Source of the DNA: Mycobacterium paraterrae | Lineage (GTDB): Bacteria > Actinomycetota > Actinomycetes > Mycobacteriales > Mycobacteriaceae | Direction: 5' to 3' | NCBI RefSeq assembly: GCF_022430545.2 | Contig: NZ_CP092488.2 | Span: 744,001-808,000, forward strand | DNA length: 64,000 nucleotides | Shown here: positions 15,462-23,571 of the stretch, piece after piece | How positions within the stretch are numbered: the stretch's first letter is position 1 | How the letters are laid out: every line of letters starts with the position of its first letter | Made by a program: the position numbers and the translations under genes | The notes under the pieces: generated by a model | Told to the model about the DNA's origin: nothing | The model's database searches: none | The model's input: the letters and a program-made list of their open reading frames with translations, nothing else

Positions 15462-15998
15462 TCAGATCTCCAGGCTGGAGAGCTGACCAATGATCTGCGC
15501 CGCCAACGGATTCAGCGTCGCCATGCCGTCGCGCACCGCGTACCGCGAGCCCGCGAGGTTGACCACCAGCGTGCTTCCGGAGATGCCCGCCAGACCCCGG
15601 GACAAGCCCGCCTCGATGATGCCGGCGGACAGACCCGACGCGCGGATCGCCTCGGCGATGCCGAGCACCTCCCGGTCGAGGATGTCCAGCGTCGCCTCGG
15701 GCGTCACGTCGCGCGGTGTCACTCCGGTGCCGCCGACCGAGACGACGAGGTCGACGCCGCCGATCACCGCGGTGTTGAGTGCGTTGCGGATCTCCACCTC
15801 GTCGGCTGCAACGGCGACCACGCCGTCGACGACGAACCCGGCTTCGGTGAGCAGCTCGGTGACCAATGGACCGCTGTGGTCCTCGTCGCCGTGGTCATCC
15901 ACGACGACGACGAGTGCCCTGCCGACCAATTCCGCGCCCTGTTCCATGGCTGCAACCGTATATCTGACGTCTGACCGCAGCGCGGCGGCTCGGGTCAC
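15462..15998 (-). CDS. moaB2: MoaB2, molybdopterin adenylyltransferase-like (MogA/MoaB family)
   Basis: The product is up to 178 residues with the MoaB/MogA core: RALVVVVDDHGDEDHSGPLVTELLTEAGF, VDLVVSVGGTGVTPRDVTPEAT (the pterin-binding GGTG-x3-RD motif) and SGSTLVVNLAGS. The family adenylylates molybdopterin in cofactor synthesis. GTG 15998 overlaps the pepD stop in a GTGA arrangement, which favours it. ATG 15947, giving 161 residues (MEQGAELVG), is a reasonable alternative. It is the fourth gene of the mprA-mprB-pepD-moaB2 run. Confidence 0.9.
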   Translation of the reverse strand: MTRAAALRSDVRYTVAAMEQGAELVGRALVVVVDDHGDEDHSGPLVTELLTEAGFVVDGVVAVAADEVEIRNALNTAVIGGVDLVVSVGGTGVTPRDVTPEATLDILDREVLGIAEAIRASGLSAGIIEAGLSRGLAGISGSTLVVNLAGSRYAVRDGMATLNPLAAQIIGQLSSLEI

Positions 15999-17422
15999 TG
16001 TTGGGCCTTACCCAATGTGACCTGGACCTTCTTGGTTTCCCCCGACGGGTCCTTGAAGGTCAGCATCACCTTGTCGCCCGGCGCCTTGGATCGCACGGCA
16101 GCGACCAATGCGTCGGCGCTGTTGACGGTCCGGTCATCGACCTTGGTGACGACGACGTTGCTGGGCAGGCCCGCGGCCGCGGCGGCACCATTGGGAACCA
16201 CCTCGACGACCTTGGCGCCGGGGGTGTCCTTGTCGTTGGTGACCTGCACGCCCAGTGAGGCATGGGAGGCGGTGCCGGAGCTGATCAGCTCGTCGGCGAT
16301 GCGCTTGGCCTGGTCGACCGGAATCGCGAAGCCCAGCCCGATCGAGCCGCTCTGCGCGTCCGGGGAGTCGCCACCCAGGGTGGCAATCGCGGAGTTGACG
16401 CCGACCAGCTGTCCGCTCATGTTGACGAGCGCGCCACCGGAGTTACCGGGGTTGATGGCGGCGTCGGTCTGGATCGCGTCCAGCACGGTGTTCTGGTTGC
16501 CCGTCTCACCAGTCGTGGACACCGGGCGATTCAGCGCGCTGACGATGCCGGTGGTCACAGTGCCCGACAGGCCGAGCGGCGAACCGACCGCCATCACCGG
16601 TTGACCGACGTGCAAGTTGGCCGACGAGCCCAGGCTGATCGGGGTCAGGCCCGACATGCCCTGCACCCGCACCACAGCGATATCGGTGGTGGGGTCGGCA
16701 CCGACGACGGTGAACTCCGCGGTGCGCCCGTCGGAGAAGGTGACCGTGGTCTTCGGCTTGCCGTTACCCGGCGGCGGCGCGGGCTGGTCGGGATCCGGTC
16801 CGGGACCGCCCGGGTCCTCGTCCGGGCCCGGGCTCTGGTGCTCTGGGTTCGGACGGGAGTGCGGCGGCGGCGCCTTGCCGGCGGCGGTGGCCACGACGTG
16901 GTTGTTGGTCAGGATCAAGCCGTCCGAGGACAGGATGATGCCGGAGCCTTCTTCGGACGCCCGGCCGACATTGGTCTCGAGCATGACGACGCTGGGGACC
17001 ACCTTGGCGGCTACCTGCTCGACGCTGCCCAGCGGCGCGTTGGAGGCCGGCATGCCGGGGGTGGCACCGCCCGGCATCGCGCCGTCGGCGACCGACGACA
17101 GCGTTCCGTGATGCGCAACCACAGAGGCTGCGGCACCGCCGATACCCGCCGAGACCACTGCGACCGCGATTGCACCGACCGTCAAAGCGCCTGCGCGAGA
17201 ACGCTTTCGCGGCGCGGGCATCGGCTGCGGGGGCGGGCCCCCGAACGGCCCGTACGGTTGCCGTGGCTGCTGGCCGGGCGGCTGCTGCCCGTGCCGCCAG
17301 TCGTAACCCTGGCCGTAGGTTTGCTGCCCGTAGCCGGAAGGGCTTCCAACTCCACGCTGGTCGGCGCCCGGACGGTATCCGTGCTGCTGCGGCTGTGGCG
17401 AATACCTCGGGTGATTCGTCAT
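15995..17422 (-). CDS. pepD: HtrA-like serine protease PepD
   Basis: The 475-residue protein (Rv0983 homologue) has a cytosolic Pro/Gln/Gly/Tyr-rich N-terminus (1-70), one membrane helix (about 78-103), a trypsin-like domain with His in NNHVV (residue 175), Asp in DPTTDIAVV and Ser in NPGNSGGAL, and a C-terminal PDZ domain (SLGVQVTNDKDTPGAKVVEVVPNGAAAAAGLPSNVVVTKVDDRTV). A Pro/Asp-rich insertion separates the His strand from TVTFSDGRTAEF. The family degrades or chaperones misfolded envelope proteins and, in M. tuberculosis, is induced by MprAB and feeds into SigE control. ATG 17422 is the natural start; the open frame extends further without coding character. Confidence 0.95.
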   Translation of the reverse strand: MTNHPRYSPQPQQHGYRPGADQRGVGSPSGYGQQTYGQGYDWRHGQQPPGQQPRQPYGPFGGPPPQPMPAPRKRSRAGALTVGAIAVAVVSAGIGGAAASVVAHHGTLSSVADGAMPGGATPGMPASNAPLGSVEQVAAKVVPSVVMLETNVGRASEEGSGIILSSDGLILTNNHVVATAAGKAPPPHSRPNPEHQSPGPDEDPGGPGPDPDQPAPPPGNGKPKTTVTFSDGRTAEFTVVGADPTTDIAVVRVQGMSGLTPISLGSSANLHVGQPVMAVGSPLGLSGTVTTGIVSALNRPVSTTGETGNQNTVLDAIQTDAAINPGNSGGALVNMSGQLVGVNSAIATLGGDSPDAQSGSIGLGFAIPVDQAKRIADELISSGTASHASLGVQVTNDKDTPGAKVVEVVPNGAAAAAGLPSNVVVTKVDDRTVNSADALVAAVRSKAPGDKVMLTFKDPSGETKKVQVTLGKAQQ

Positions 17423-17478
17423 GTCGCTGGTCGCTCTTTCTGTGCCGTGGTTACAGATCCAAAACAGTAACTGGACTA

Positions 17479-19014
17479 CTACCTTGCCTGCGTGGTCTGT
17501 GATTCGACTGAGACAACGTTTGCCGGGTTCGCAGAGTTCCCCGGAGCCGTCGCCTCCGTGACATTCGACGCCGCCGCATGCTCGGACGGGTAATCGGTCA
17601 CTGGTATCGGCCGCCCCGGTAGCAGGACGAAGATCGACGTGCCCGGGGGTTGTCCGCCCGGCACGGTTTCCTCGACGTGCAGCGCCCCGCCATGCTTGAG
17701 CACCACCTGCTTGACGATCGCCAGGCCGAGACCCGATCCGGGCATCGAGCGCGACGTGGTCGATCGGTAAAACCGCTCGAAGACCAATTCGCGCTCGTGT
17801 TCCGGGATGCCCGGTCCGTGGTCGGATACCACCAACTCTGCGTGCGAAGCGTTGAGCTGCCGGAGCCGGATTCCGACCCGCTCGCCGGAAGGGCTCCACT
17901 TGGCGGCGTTGTCCATCAGGTTCAGCACCGCCCGCGACAAGCCGGCGGAGTCCCCGTAGACCTCCCAGGGCGTGATGTCGACGTCGAATTCGACGTCGAT
18001 GCGGCGCCGTCGAACTCGTTCCAGCGATCGTTCGATCACTTCGCTCATGTCGACCGGCTCGTGCACGACTTCGCTGCCTTCGCTGCGCGTGAGGTCCACC
18101 AAATCGCCTACCAGCGTGGACAATTCCTCGATCTGGGCGATCACGTCGGTCCGCAGGTCGACCATCTCCTGCTCGGGTATCGGTGGCGCGCCCGGGGCGC
18201 TGGAGGCCATCAGCAGCTCGATGTTGGTGCGCAGCGAGGTCAACGGGGTCTTCAACTCGTGACCGGCGTCGGCGACCAGTCGCGTCTGCCGGTCCCGCGA
18301 CTCGGCGAGTGCGCGCAGCATCATGTTGAAAGCCTGTGTGAGCCTGGCCAATTCGTCGCTGCCGTAAACCGGTATCGGCCGGAGGTCGTCGGTGCGGGCC
18401 ACCCGCTCGGCCGCCCCGGTCAGCCGGCCCACCGGTCTCAACCCGGCCTGGGTGACCATGCCGCCGGCCACCGCGGCGACGGCCATGCCGACACCGCCGA
18501 CGATCACCAGTACCCAGCGCAACTTGGTCATCACCGCGTCGGTGGGCGCCAGGCTCTTGGAGATCAGCAGGGAGCTGCCGTTGGGCAGATGCACGGCCAA
18601 CACGCGCTGGTTGGCGGCGGTGCGGCGGGACATGAACAGGTCACCCCGGATGACGGCCTTCTCCTGCTGCCCCACCGGGAGCGTCTGACCCTCCTGGTTA
18701 GCGGTGAAGATCGATCGACCCGGAGTCACCAGCATCGCGTTGACGTCCGAATATGCCGTTCCCTCAATGGCTTTCGCGGGGTCGGCGGCCAGCGAGCCGC
18801 TGGCAATCAACAACTGCGCCCGACTTTGCAGCTGGTTGTCGATGTCTTTGTACAACGCGGCCGAGATGACCGCATACACAGCAACGGCCATCAGGATGAC
18901 CACCATGGCGACCATCGACATCGCCAGCAGCATCACCCGCCAGCGAAGCGACAGGGACGTGCTGGGCCGAAGCGGACCTCTGCTACGCCGCCGGAACAGT
19001 GTCTTCAGCGGCAT
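17479..19014 (-). CDS. mprB: Sensor histidine kinase MprB
   Basis: The 511-residue kinase has membrane helices at about 28-52 and 167-188 flanking a roughly 115-residue extracytoplasmic sensor domain, then HAMP, the dimerisation and phosphoacceptor domain (DAGHELKTPLTSLRTN, His252) and the HATPase domain (NLMDNAAKWSP, DHGPGIP, GSGLGLAIV). A Ser/Thr/Asn-rich tail of about 35 residues follows. It phosphorylates MprA in response to envelope stress; in M. tuberculosis its sensor domain binds DnaK. The start overlaps the mprA stop by one base. Confidence 0.96.
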   Translation of the reverse strand: MPLKTLFRRRSRGPLRPSTSLSLRWRVMLLAMSMVAMVVILMAVAVYAVISAALYKDIDNQLQSRAQLLIASGSLAADPAKAIEGTAYSDVNAMLVTPGRSIFTANQEGQTLPVGQQEKAVIRGDLFMSRRTAANQRVLAVHLPNGSSLLISKSLAPTDAVMTKLRWVLVIVGGVGMAVAAVAGGMVTQAGLRPVGRLTGAAERVARTDDLRPIPVYGSDELARLTQAFNMMLRALAESRDRQTRLVADAGHELKTPLTSLRTNIELLMASSAPGAPPIPEQEMVDLRTDVIAQIEELSTLVGDLVDLTRSEGSEVVHEPVDMSEVIERSLERVRRRRIDVEFDVDITPWEVYGDSAGLSRAVLNLMDNAAKWSPSGERVGIRLRQLNASHAELVVSDHGPGIPEHERELVFERFYRSTTSRSMPGSGLGLAIVKQVVLKHGGALHVEETVPGGQPPGTSIFVLLPGRPIPVTDYPSEHAAASNVTEATAPGNSANPANVVSVESQTTQAR

Positions 19015-19706
19015 CAGGGAGGTGTTTCGCGAAGCACGTAGCCCACACCACGCACGGTGTGGATCAAACGCGGCTCGCCGTTTGCCTCAGTCTTGCGACG
19101 CAGGTAACCGACATACACCTCGAGCGCATTTCCCGACGTCGGGAAATCGAAACCCCACACCTCTTCGAGAATGCGGCTGCGCGTCAATACCCGGCGCGGA
19201 TTGGCGATCAGCATTTCCAGCAAAGCGAATTCCGTGCGGGTCAGGCTGATCTGACGGTTCCCTCGAGTGACTTCCCGCGTCACCGAATCCAGGGTGAGGT
19301 CGGCGAACGTCATAGCCACCGATTCGCCGGCATCCTCGATTCGCGTTCGGCGCAGCAGCGCACGCATGCGGGCCAAAAGCTCTTCGAGCGCGAACGGCTT
19401 GGGGAGATAGTCGTCGGCGCCGGCGTCGAGGCCGGCGACCCGCTCGGAAATCGTGTCGCGCGCGGTCAGCACGAGAATCGGCAGATCGTCGCCGGTACTG
19501 CGCAGCTGCCGGCACACCTCTAGGCCGTCCAACCGGGGCATCATGACGTCGAGCACGACCCCGTCGGGCCGGTCGGCGGAGATCATTTCGAGGGCCTCGA
19601 CGCCATCTTCTGCCAGGGTCACCGAGTAACCGTTGAAGGAAAGCGACCTACGCAGTGACTCGCGCACGGCACGGTCGTCGTCAACGACAAGAATTCGCAC
19701 GGCCAC
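19014..19706 (-). CDS. mprA: OmpR-family response regulator MprA
   Basis: The 230-residue regulator has a receiver domain with acidic pocket (VVDDD), phosphoacceptor Asp53 (VVLDVMMP) and Lys in LPKPF, then an OmpR-type winged helix (ISLTRTEFALLEMLIANPRRVLTRSRILEEVWG...NALEVYVGYLRRKTEA...IHTVRGVGYVLRETPP). In M. tuberculosis it activates pepD, sigE, sigB and itself by binding tandem MprA boxes. A matching tandem repeat lies 16 bases upstream of this start. The order mprA-mprB-pepD-moaB2 is conserved. Confidence 0.97.
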   Translation of the reverse strand: MAVRILVVDDDRAVRESLRRSLSFNGYSVTLAEDGVEALEMISADRPDGVVLDVMMPRLDGLEVCRQLRSTGDDLPILVLTARDTISERVAGLDAGADDYLPKPFALEELLARMRALLRRTRIEDAGESVAMTFADLTLDSVTREVTRGNRQISLTRTEFALLEMLIANPRRVLTRSRILEEVWGFDFPTSGNALEVYVGYLRRKTEANGEPRLIHTVRGVGYVLRETPP

Positions 19707-19722
19707 CAGTTTTATCCAAATG

Positions 19723-19741
19723 CCTGAGAACGTGCTGAGAG
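19723..19741 (-). promoter_or_regulatory. Putative MprA box (autoregulatory)
   Basis: On the minus strand CTCTCAGCACGTTCTCAGG holds two TCTCAG direct repeats starting 11 bases apart, about one helical turn. This resembles the tandem-repeat site described for MprA. It lies just upstream of the mprA start and supports autoregulation. Confidence 0.6.
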
Positions 19742-19808
19742 TTCGCCAAAGTTGGCTGTCCGCAAATTGCGGAGGATATCGCCGCGGCCTTCGGTCACGG
19801 CTTAAAAG

Positions 19809-19982
19809 TTAGCGGCGGTCGAGGTCAATCAGTCCGAGGCGCGCCGCTTTCAGCAGGCGACGCGGGACCTTGTGCTGCCGTCCGGCCACCGTCACGCCGA
19901 CCAACTCGGGCTTCTCAGCCTTCCATTGCGCGCGTCGACTACGGGTGTTCGAGCGCGACATCCGCCGCTTTGGCACAGCCAT
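19809..19982 (-). CDS. rpmF: 50S ribosomal protein L32
   Basis: A 57-residue ORF begins MAVPKRRMSRSNTRSRRAQW and ends AARLGLIDLDRR, the signature of L32. It lacks the four zinc-ribbon cysteines of many L32 proteins, so this is the zinc-independent form usual in mycobacteria. AAGG lies 7 bases before ATG 19982. A cysteine-containing mini-ORF ends 2 bases upstream of the start, suggesting coupled translation. Confidence 0.96.
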   Translation of the reverse strand: MAVPKRRMSRSNTRSRRAQWKAEKPELVGVTVAGRQHKVPRRLLKAARLGLIDLDRR

Positions 19983-19984
19983 GA

Positions 19985-20091
19985 TCAGGCCTTACTCCTG
20001 GTAGGGGGGTCGCCGCGCAAGATGTCCCGGCAGCGACGGTTGAAGCAATAGTAATCGCTGACCTGCCGGCGGCAAAAATCAGCGTCGTCAC
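19985..20091 (-). pseudogene. Frameshifted Cys-rich mini-gene between fadD and rpmF
   Basis: The minus strand encodes a striking run FCRRQVSDYYCFNRRCRDI then LRGDPPTRSKA, ending at TGA 19987-19985, two bases before rpmF. Its frame has no ATG, GTG, TTG or CTG upstream. A GTG (20091) overlapping the fadD stop in a GTGA arrangement opens a different frame. Joining the two needs one extra base in the T5 run opposite 20074-20078, which would give MTTLIFCRRQVSDYYCF and so on, 35 residues. The YYCFNxxCRD pattern recalls small YHS-type metal-binding motifs. Possible explanations are a homopolymer error, a real frameshift mutation or programmed slippage. Confidence 0.45.
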
Positions 20092-21890
20092 CGGGTGGCT
20101 TGGCGCTGCGCGACGATCGCCATCTTCAGCATCGCAGCCGCCTTCGCCAGTGCTTCGGTTTCGCGGTCCCGTGCGACGGGAGCCGCGTGCGCCTCCGCGA
20201 CGGTGTCAAAACCCCGGTCGAGATAAGTCTGGCGACACCGCCCACGCTGGATCTTGCCGCTCGTCGTAGTGGGGATGCTCATCGGCTCGACCACGACCAG
20301 GGACTGCAGGCGCACGCCGTGGCTCTGTCGCACTGTCGCCGTCACCGCGGACATCACCTCGGCGATCTTGACGTCCCGGAACAGGTCACGGTCCGCCTCT
20401 TGGACGATGACGAGCTCGTCCGCCCCGCCTGACTGGCGTGCCACCGCGAACGCCGCGCCGCGCCCCGACAGGAACAGCGGATGACACTGCTGCACCGTGA
20501 ACTCGACATCGTTGGGGTAATAATTGCCGCCGTCGATGACGATCAGGTCTTTGACGCGTCCGGTGATGAAAAGCTCGCCGGAACGGACGAATCCCAGATC
20601 GCCCGTCCGCAGGAACGGACCCTCCCCGCTGTCCGACAGGTGGGCCGCAAAGGTCTTTACCGTCTCCTGCGGCCGCGCCCAATAGCCTTGGGCCACACTG
20701 GGGCCGGCGAGCCAGATTTCCCCAACCTCATCGGGGCCGCGCTCTCGCTCGGTCTCAGGGTCGACGATGGCGACGCGCAGACCGCCCCGCACCGCGCCGC
20801 AACCCACCAGCGCAACCGTGGCCGGGTCCTCCCGAGCCCCGTCAACGACACGATCCTGTTGCAGCCCAACGCGACTGACGTACGCTACCGTCGGCTGCGT
20901 GGAGCCCGAGCCACCGGACACCAACAAGGTGGCGTCAGCGAGTCCGTAGACGGCTTGAAACGCCTCATGCCGAAATCCGGCCGGCGCGAACGCGTCGGCG
21001 AAGGAATTCATGGTCTCCACGCGGATCGGCTCGGCCCCGTTCATCGCGGTGGAAAGGCAGGACAGGTCCAGGGCCGCGCGTTCTGCTTCGGTGCTCTGCT
21101 CGAGGCATTTCTCGTAGGCGAAGTTGGGTGCCACGGTGTATGTCGCACGATGCGCCGAAATGGCCTCCAGCCATCGCATCGGCCGCTTGATGAACGCCGT
21201 CGGAGACATCAGCACCGTCGTACACCCGACGAACATCGGATTGAAGATGCCGCCGATGAGTCCCATATCGTGATGCTGCGGGAGCCAAAACAACGCCACA
21301 TCGTTCTCGCCACCACCCCACGCGCCGCGGATGGCCTCCAGGTTGTGTAGCAAGTTGCCGTGCGTCAACACGACACCTTTAGGCGACCCGGTGGATCCCG
21401 ACGTGTATTGCACCATCGCGACGGAACCGGGATCGGGATCCGGCGGCACCCAGCCCGCCGCCTCGTGGCCGTTGACCCCGTCGCTCAAACACCACTGCAG
21501 CCGCCGGCCATCGCCGAGCAGGTCGAGCACAGCCTTGATCTTCGACTGGGTCTGCGAGGTGGCGACAACGAAGTCGGCCTGCGCGTCGGGTACCACCGAC
21601 GTCAGGCGCGGAGCGAGCCGTTCGTGCACCGGAATCGCCACGGCACCCGCATAGAGGCATCCGAACAATCCGGCGATGTGATCCAGTCCCGGCCGGCACA
21701 GCACCAGTGCCCGGCGACCCGCGGCCCCGCGACCCTGTAGATCCGTCGCGATCAACCTCGCCCTCGCATCCAACTCGCCATACGTGAGCTGGCTGACATC
21801 GTCGGCGTCACCGTTGTAGGAGAAGCTGAACGCCACCTTGTCGGGGTGACGTTCAGCCCTGGCCTGGGCAAGTTCGACCAAACTACGCAT
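20088..21890 (-). CDS. Fatty-acyl-AMP ligase (FadD/FAAL family)
   Basis: The 600-residue adenylate-forming enzyme has MVQYTSGSTGSPKGVVLTHGN (ATP loop), LPQHHDMGLIGGIF (typical of acyl-AMP ligases), YGLADATLLVSGG, the FLRTGDLGF/GRVKDLIVIDGGNYYPNDVE hinge region and the C-terminal catalytic Lys in TTTSGKIQRGRC. FAALs activate fatty acids as acyl-adenylates and pass them to carrier proteins or polyketide synthases. No PKS or carrier protein is adjacent. It follows the GjpA gene by 8 bases, so the two are co-transcribed. A ligase of this type beside a porin-like protein may serve envelope lipid synthesis, which is inference. Confidence 0.88.
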   Translation of the reverse strand: MRSLVELAQARAERHPDKVAFSFSYNGDADDVSQLTYGELDARARLIATDLQGRGAAGRRALVLCRPGLDHIAGLFGCLYAGAVAIPVHERLAPRLTSVVPDAQADFVVATSQTQSKIKAVLDLLGDGRRLQWCLSDGVNGHEAAGWVPPDPDPGSVAMVQYTSGSTGSPKGVVLTHGNLLHNLEAIRGAWGGGENDVALFWLPQHHDMGLIGGIFNPMFVGCTTVLMSPTAFIKRPMRWLEAISAHRATYTVAPNFAYEKCLEQSTEAERAALDLSCLSTAMNGAEPIRVETMNSFADAFAPAGFRHEAFQAVYGLADATLLVSGGSGSTQPTVAYVSRVGLQQDRVVDGAREDPATVALVGCGAVRGGLRVAIVDPETERERGPDEVGEIWLAGPSVAQGYWARPQETVKTFAAHLSDSGEGPFLRTGDLGFVRSGELFITGRVKDLIVIDGGNYYPNDVEFTVQQCHPLFLSGRGAAFAVARQSGGADELVIVQEADRDLFRDVKIAEVMSAVTATVRQSHGVRLQSLVVVEPMSIPTTTSGKIQRGRCRQTYLDRGFDTVAEAHAAPVARDRETEALAKAAAMLKMAIVAQRQATR

Positions 21891-21898
21891 TGATCGCC

Positions 21899-23131
21899 TC
21901 AGAAGACGCTCAGCAATCCGTTGACCAGTTCGTGCGACAGGTCGGTGAGCGAGCTGAGCGACGCGGTGAGGTCCGTCGACAGCGTGCCGCCGAGGTCGTT
22001 GAGACCACTGAAATCGCCCAGCAAGTCGGAGAGATTGAGACTTCCGGCGGCATCGGGGCTCACGTCGGCGACGGGGATGGTGGGGAAGGTCAAGCCCGCC
22101 AGCGGGTCACCCGGGGTGACTCCCTTACCGGTCCAGTTGTCACCCAGCAACAGGCCGACCGCCTGGTCGAAACCTTCCAGCGCGCCCACCGGGCCAACCG
22201 GGTTGGCCGTCAGATCGAGGGTCAACGGGATACCGTTGAACTCGAGGTTGAGGTCCATGCCGACGCTATTGAAAAGCGAGCCGCCCGCGGCGTGTATCGC
22301 ACCGGTCGAGACATTCCAGGTGTCGCCCACGGCGCCGCCGCTCAGCAGTCCACCGAACGCGAAGCTCAGCGAGCTGACGCTGTCACCAGCCGGCAGGAAG
22401 CCCGAGTCGTTGACCAGCGGCACCAGCGGATCCAGGTCGAGGGTCGCGCCGTTGAAGATCGAACCGATGGCGTTGACCGGCGCGGCCAGCAGGTCGTCGA
22501 ATGCGGTGGTGGTATCACCGGCCTGTACCGCGCTCGAAATCGCTTCAACACTGTTGAGCAGCGACACTTCCGGGCTGATGACCGGGCCTAACGCGCCGAT
22601 CAGAATGCCGCTCGCCGGGGAGGCCAAAAAGTCCAGTACCGGCGTCAGGGTCGCAGCATCTGACGCCGGCAGGAAACTCGGTAATTCCTGGAAGACCAGG
22701 CTGTGCAACGTGTCGAGGGTGAGTCCGGTGGTCGTCGAGATCGTGTCCGAGCTAGCTCCGACGAGGGCGAATGAACTCAAGACGTCGGTCAACTGGGCCT
22801 GGATGTCGCCCAGGACGGTGTCAAAGCTGGTCCCGTTGATCAGGTCCTGCAGGTAGCCGAATCCGTCGACGGTTCCCTGCTGCGCACCCACGAAGGGGGC
22901 CAGCGCGAAGTTGTCGAAGAGCTGCGTGGCGTTGGCTTCCCCCGCGTTGAACCCCGCGACAACCGCGCTGAGAAAGGAGTCGATGGCCGTGTCGGACGAG
23001 GCAAGCTCGACGGGCATCGACTTGACCTCAGGTACCTGCGCGACCGGCCACAGGACCGGTACCGCGGCGACGGCACCGCCACTGATGAGGGTCAATCCCG
23101 CGATTGCATACGGCCGTAGCACCATGTCCAC
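21899..23131 (-). CDS. GjpA-type outer-membrane porin-like protein
   Basis: The roughly 410-residue product has a short N-terminal hydrophobic signal (MVLRPYAIAGLTLISGGAVAAVPV), then alternating short hydrophobic and Asp/Ser/Gly-rich segments with recurring NSVEAI, FDDLLAAPVNAIGSIFNGATLDLDPL and FNGIPLTLDLTANPVG motifs. This layout belongs to the mycobacterial family annotated as outer membrane porin GjpA. GTG 23131 is preferred because AAAGGAG lies 9 bases upstream, while it abuts ATG 23140. Actual pore function in this family is poorly established. It heads an operon with the acyl-AMP ligase. Confidence 0.78.
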   Translation of the reverse strand: MDMVLRPYAIAGLTLISGGAVAAVPVLWPVAQVPEVKSMPVELASSDTAIDSFLSAVVAGFNAGEANATQLFDNFALAPFVGAQQGTVDGFGYLQDLINGTSFDTVLGDIQAQLTDVLSSFALVGASSDTISTTTGLTLDTLHSLVFQELPSFLPASDAATLTPVLDFLASPASGILIGALGPVISPEVSLLNSVEAISSAVQAGDTTTAFDDLLAAPVNAIGSIFNGATLDLDPLVPLVNDSGFLPAGDSVSSLSFAFGGLLSGGAVGDTWNVSTGAIHAAGGSLFNSVGMDLNLEFNGIPLTLDLTANPVGPVGALEGFDQAVGLLLGDNWTGKGVTPGDPLAGLTFPTIPVADVSPDAAGSLNLSDLLGDFSGLNDLGGTLSTDLTASLSSLTDLSHELVNGLLSVF

Positions 23132-23140
23132 GCCAATCAT

Positions 23141-23571
23141 CTCCTTTGCTAGAGGCCCCCGGCCTCGGGAAAGTTACCGAAGAGTCAACCTGAAAGCAAG
23201 GTGAGAAAACCTGAGAGATACCTGGAAATATCCTTGGTGAATCACTATCTGCGCACGTTAGACGTATTTTCTTCCGTTAACCTATATTTAAACTACGTTG
23301 CGCGATAGCGGCGATAGAGCCCTACGGAGGCCGCTAGAAGCGCTACATAAAGTTTGCTGAAAATGTTCGCGTTCGCGGAAAGTCCAAGAAATCAGACACC
23401 ATAGCTCCTCTATGTGATTTAGCTCAATCCCGACGCTAGCTATGATCTAGATCACAGCTTTGAAGGCCGGGGGGCCACAGGCGGGTGTCCAGACCAGATC
23501 GGTACCGCTATGCTGACCTACCGGTTGGTTGGTGTTTCTGACCGCCAATCCCAACGGAGGGAAGGCGCATA
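23141..23571. promoter_or_regulatory. 431-bp divergent intergenic region gjpA / AtuA-like operon
   Basis: This is the only gene-free stretch over 300 bases, and parts of it are clearly more AT-rich than the surroundings. It holds two CRP-like sites (23413-23428 and 23441-23456). A TATGCT -10 (23509-23514) is followed by a near-palindrome ACCTACCGGTTGGT (23516-23529) facing the AtuA-like gene. A TCTCAG-type tandem repeat on the minus strand (23200-23217) facing gjpA resembles the MprA box. I see no ORF or RNA gene in it. Confidence 0.5.
23441..23456. promoter_or_regulatory. CRP-like binding site
   Basis: TATGA-TCTAGA-TCACA matches the CRP pattern TGTGA-N6-TCACA at 9 of 10 arm positions, and its core TGATCTAGATCA is a perfect dyad. 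A weaker copy, TGTGA-TTTAGC-TCAAT, lies 28 bases upstream (23413-23428). They could serve either divergent operon. Confidence 0.5.
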
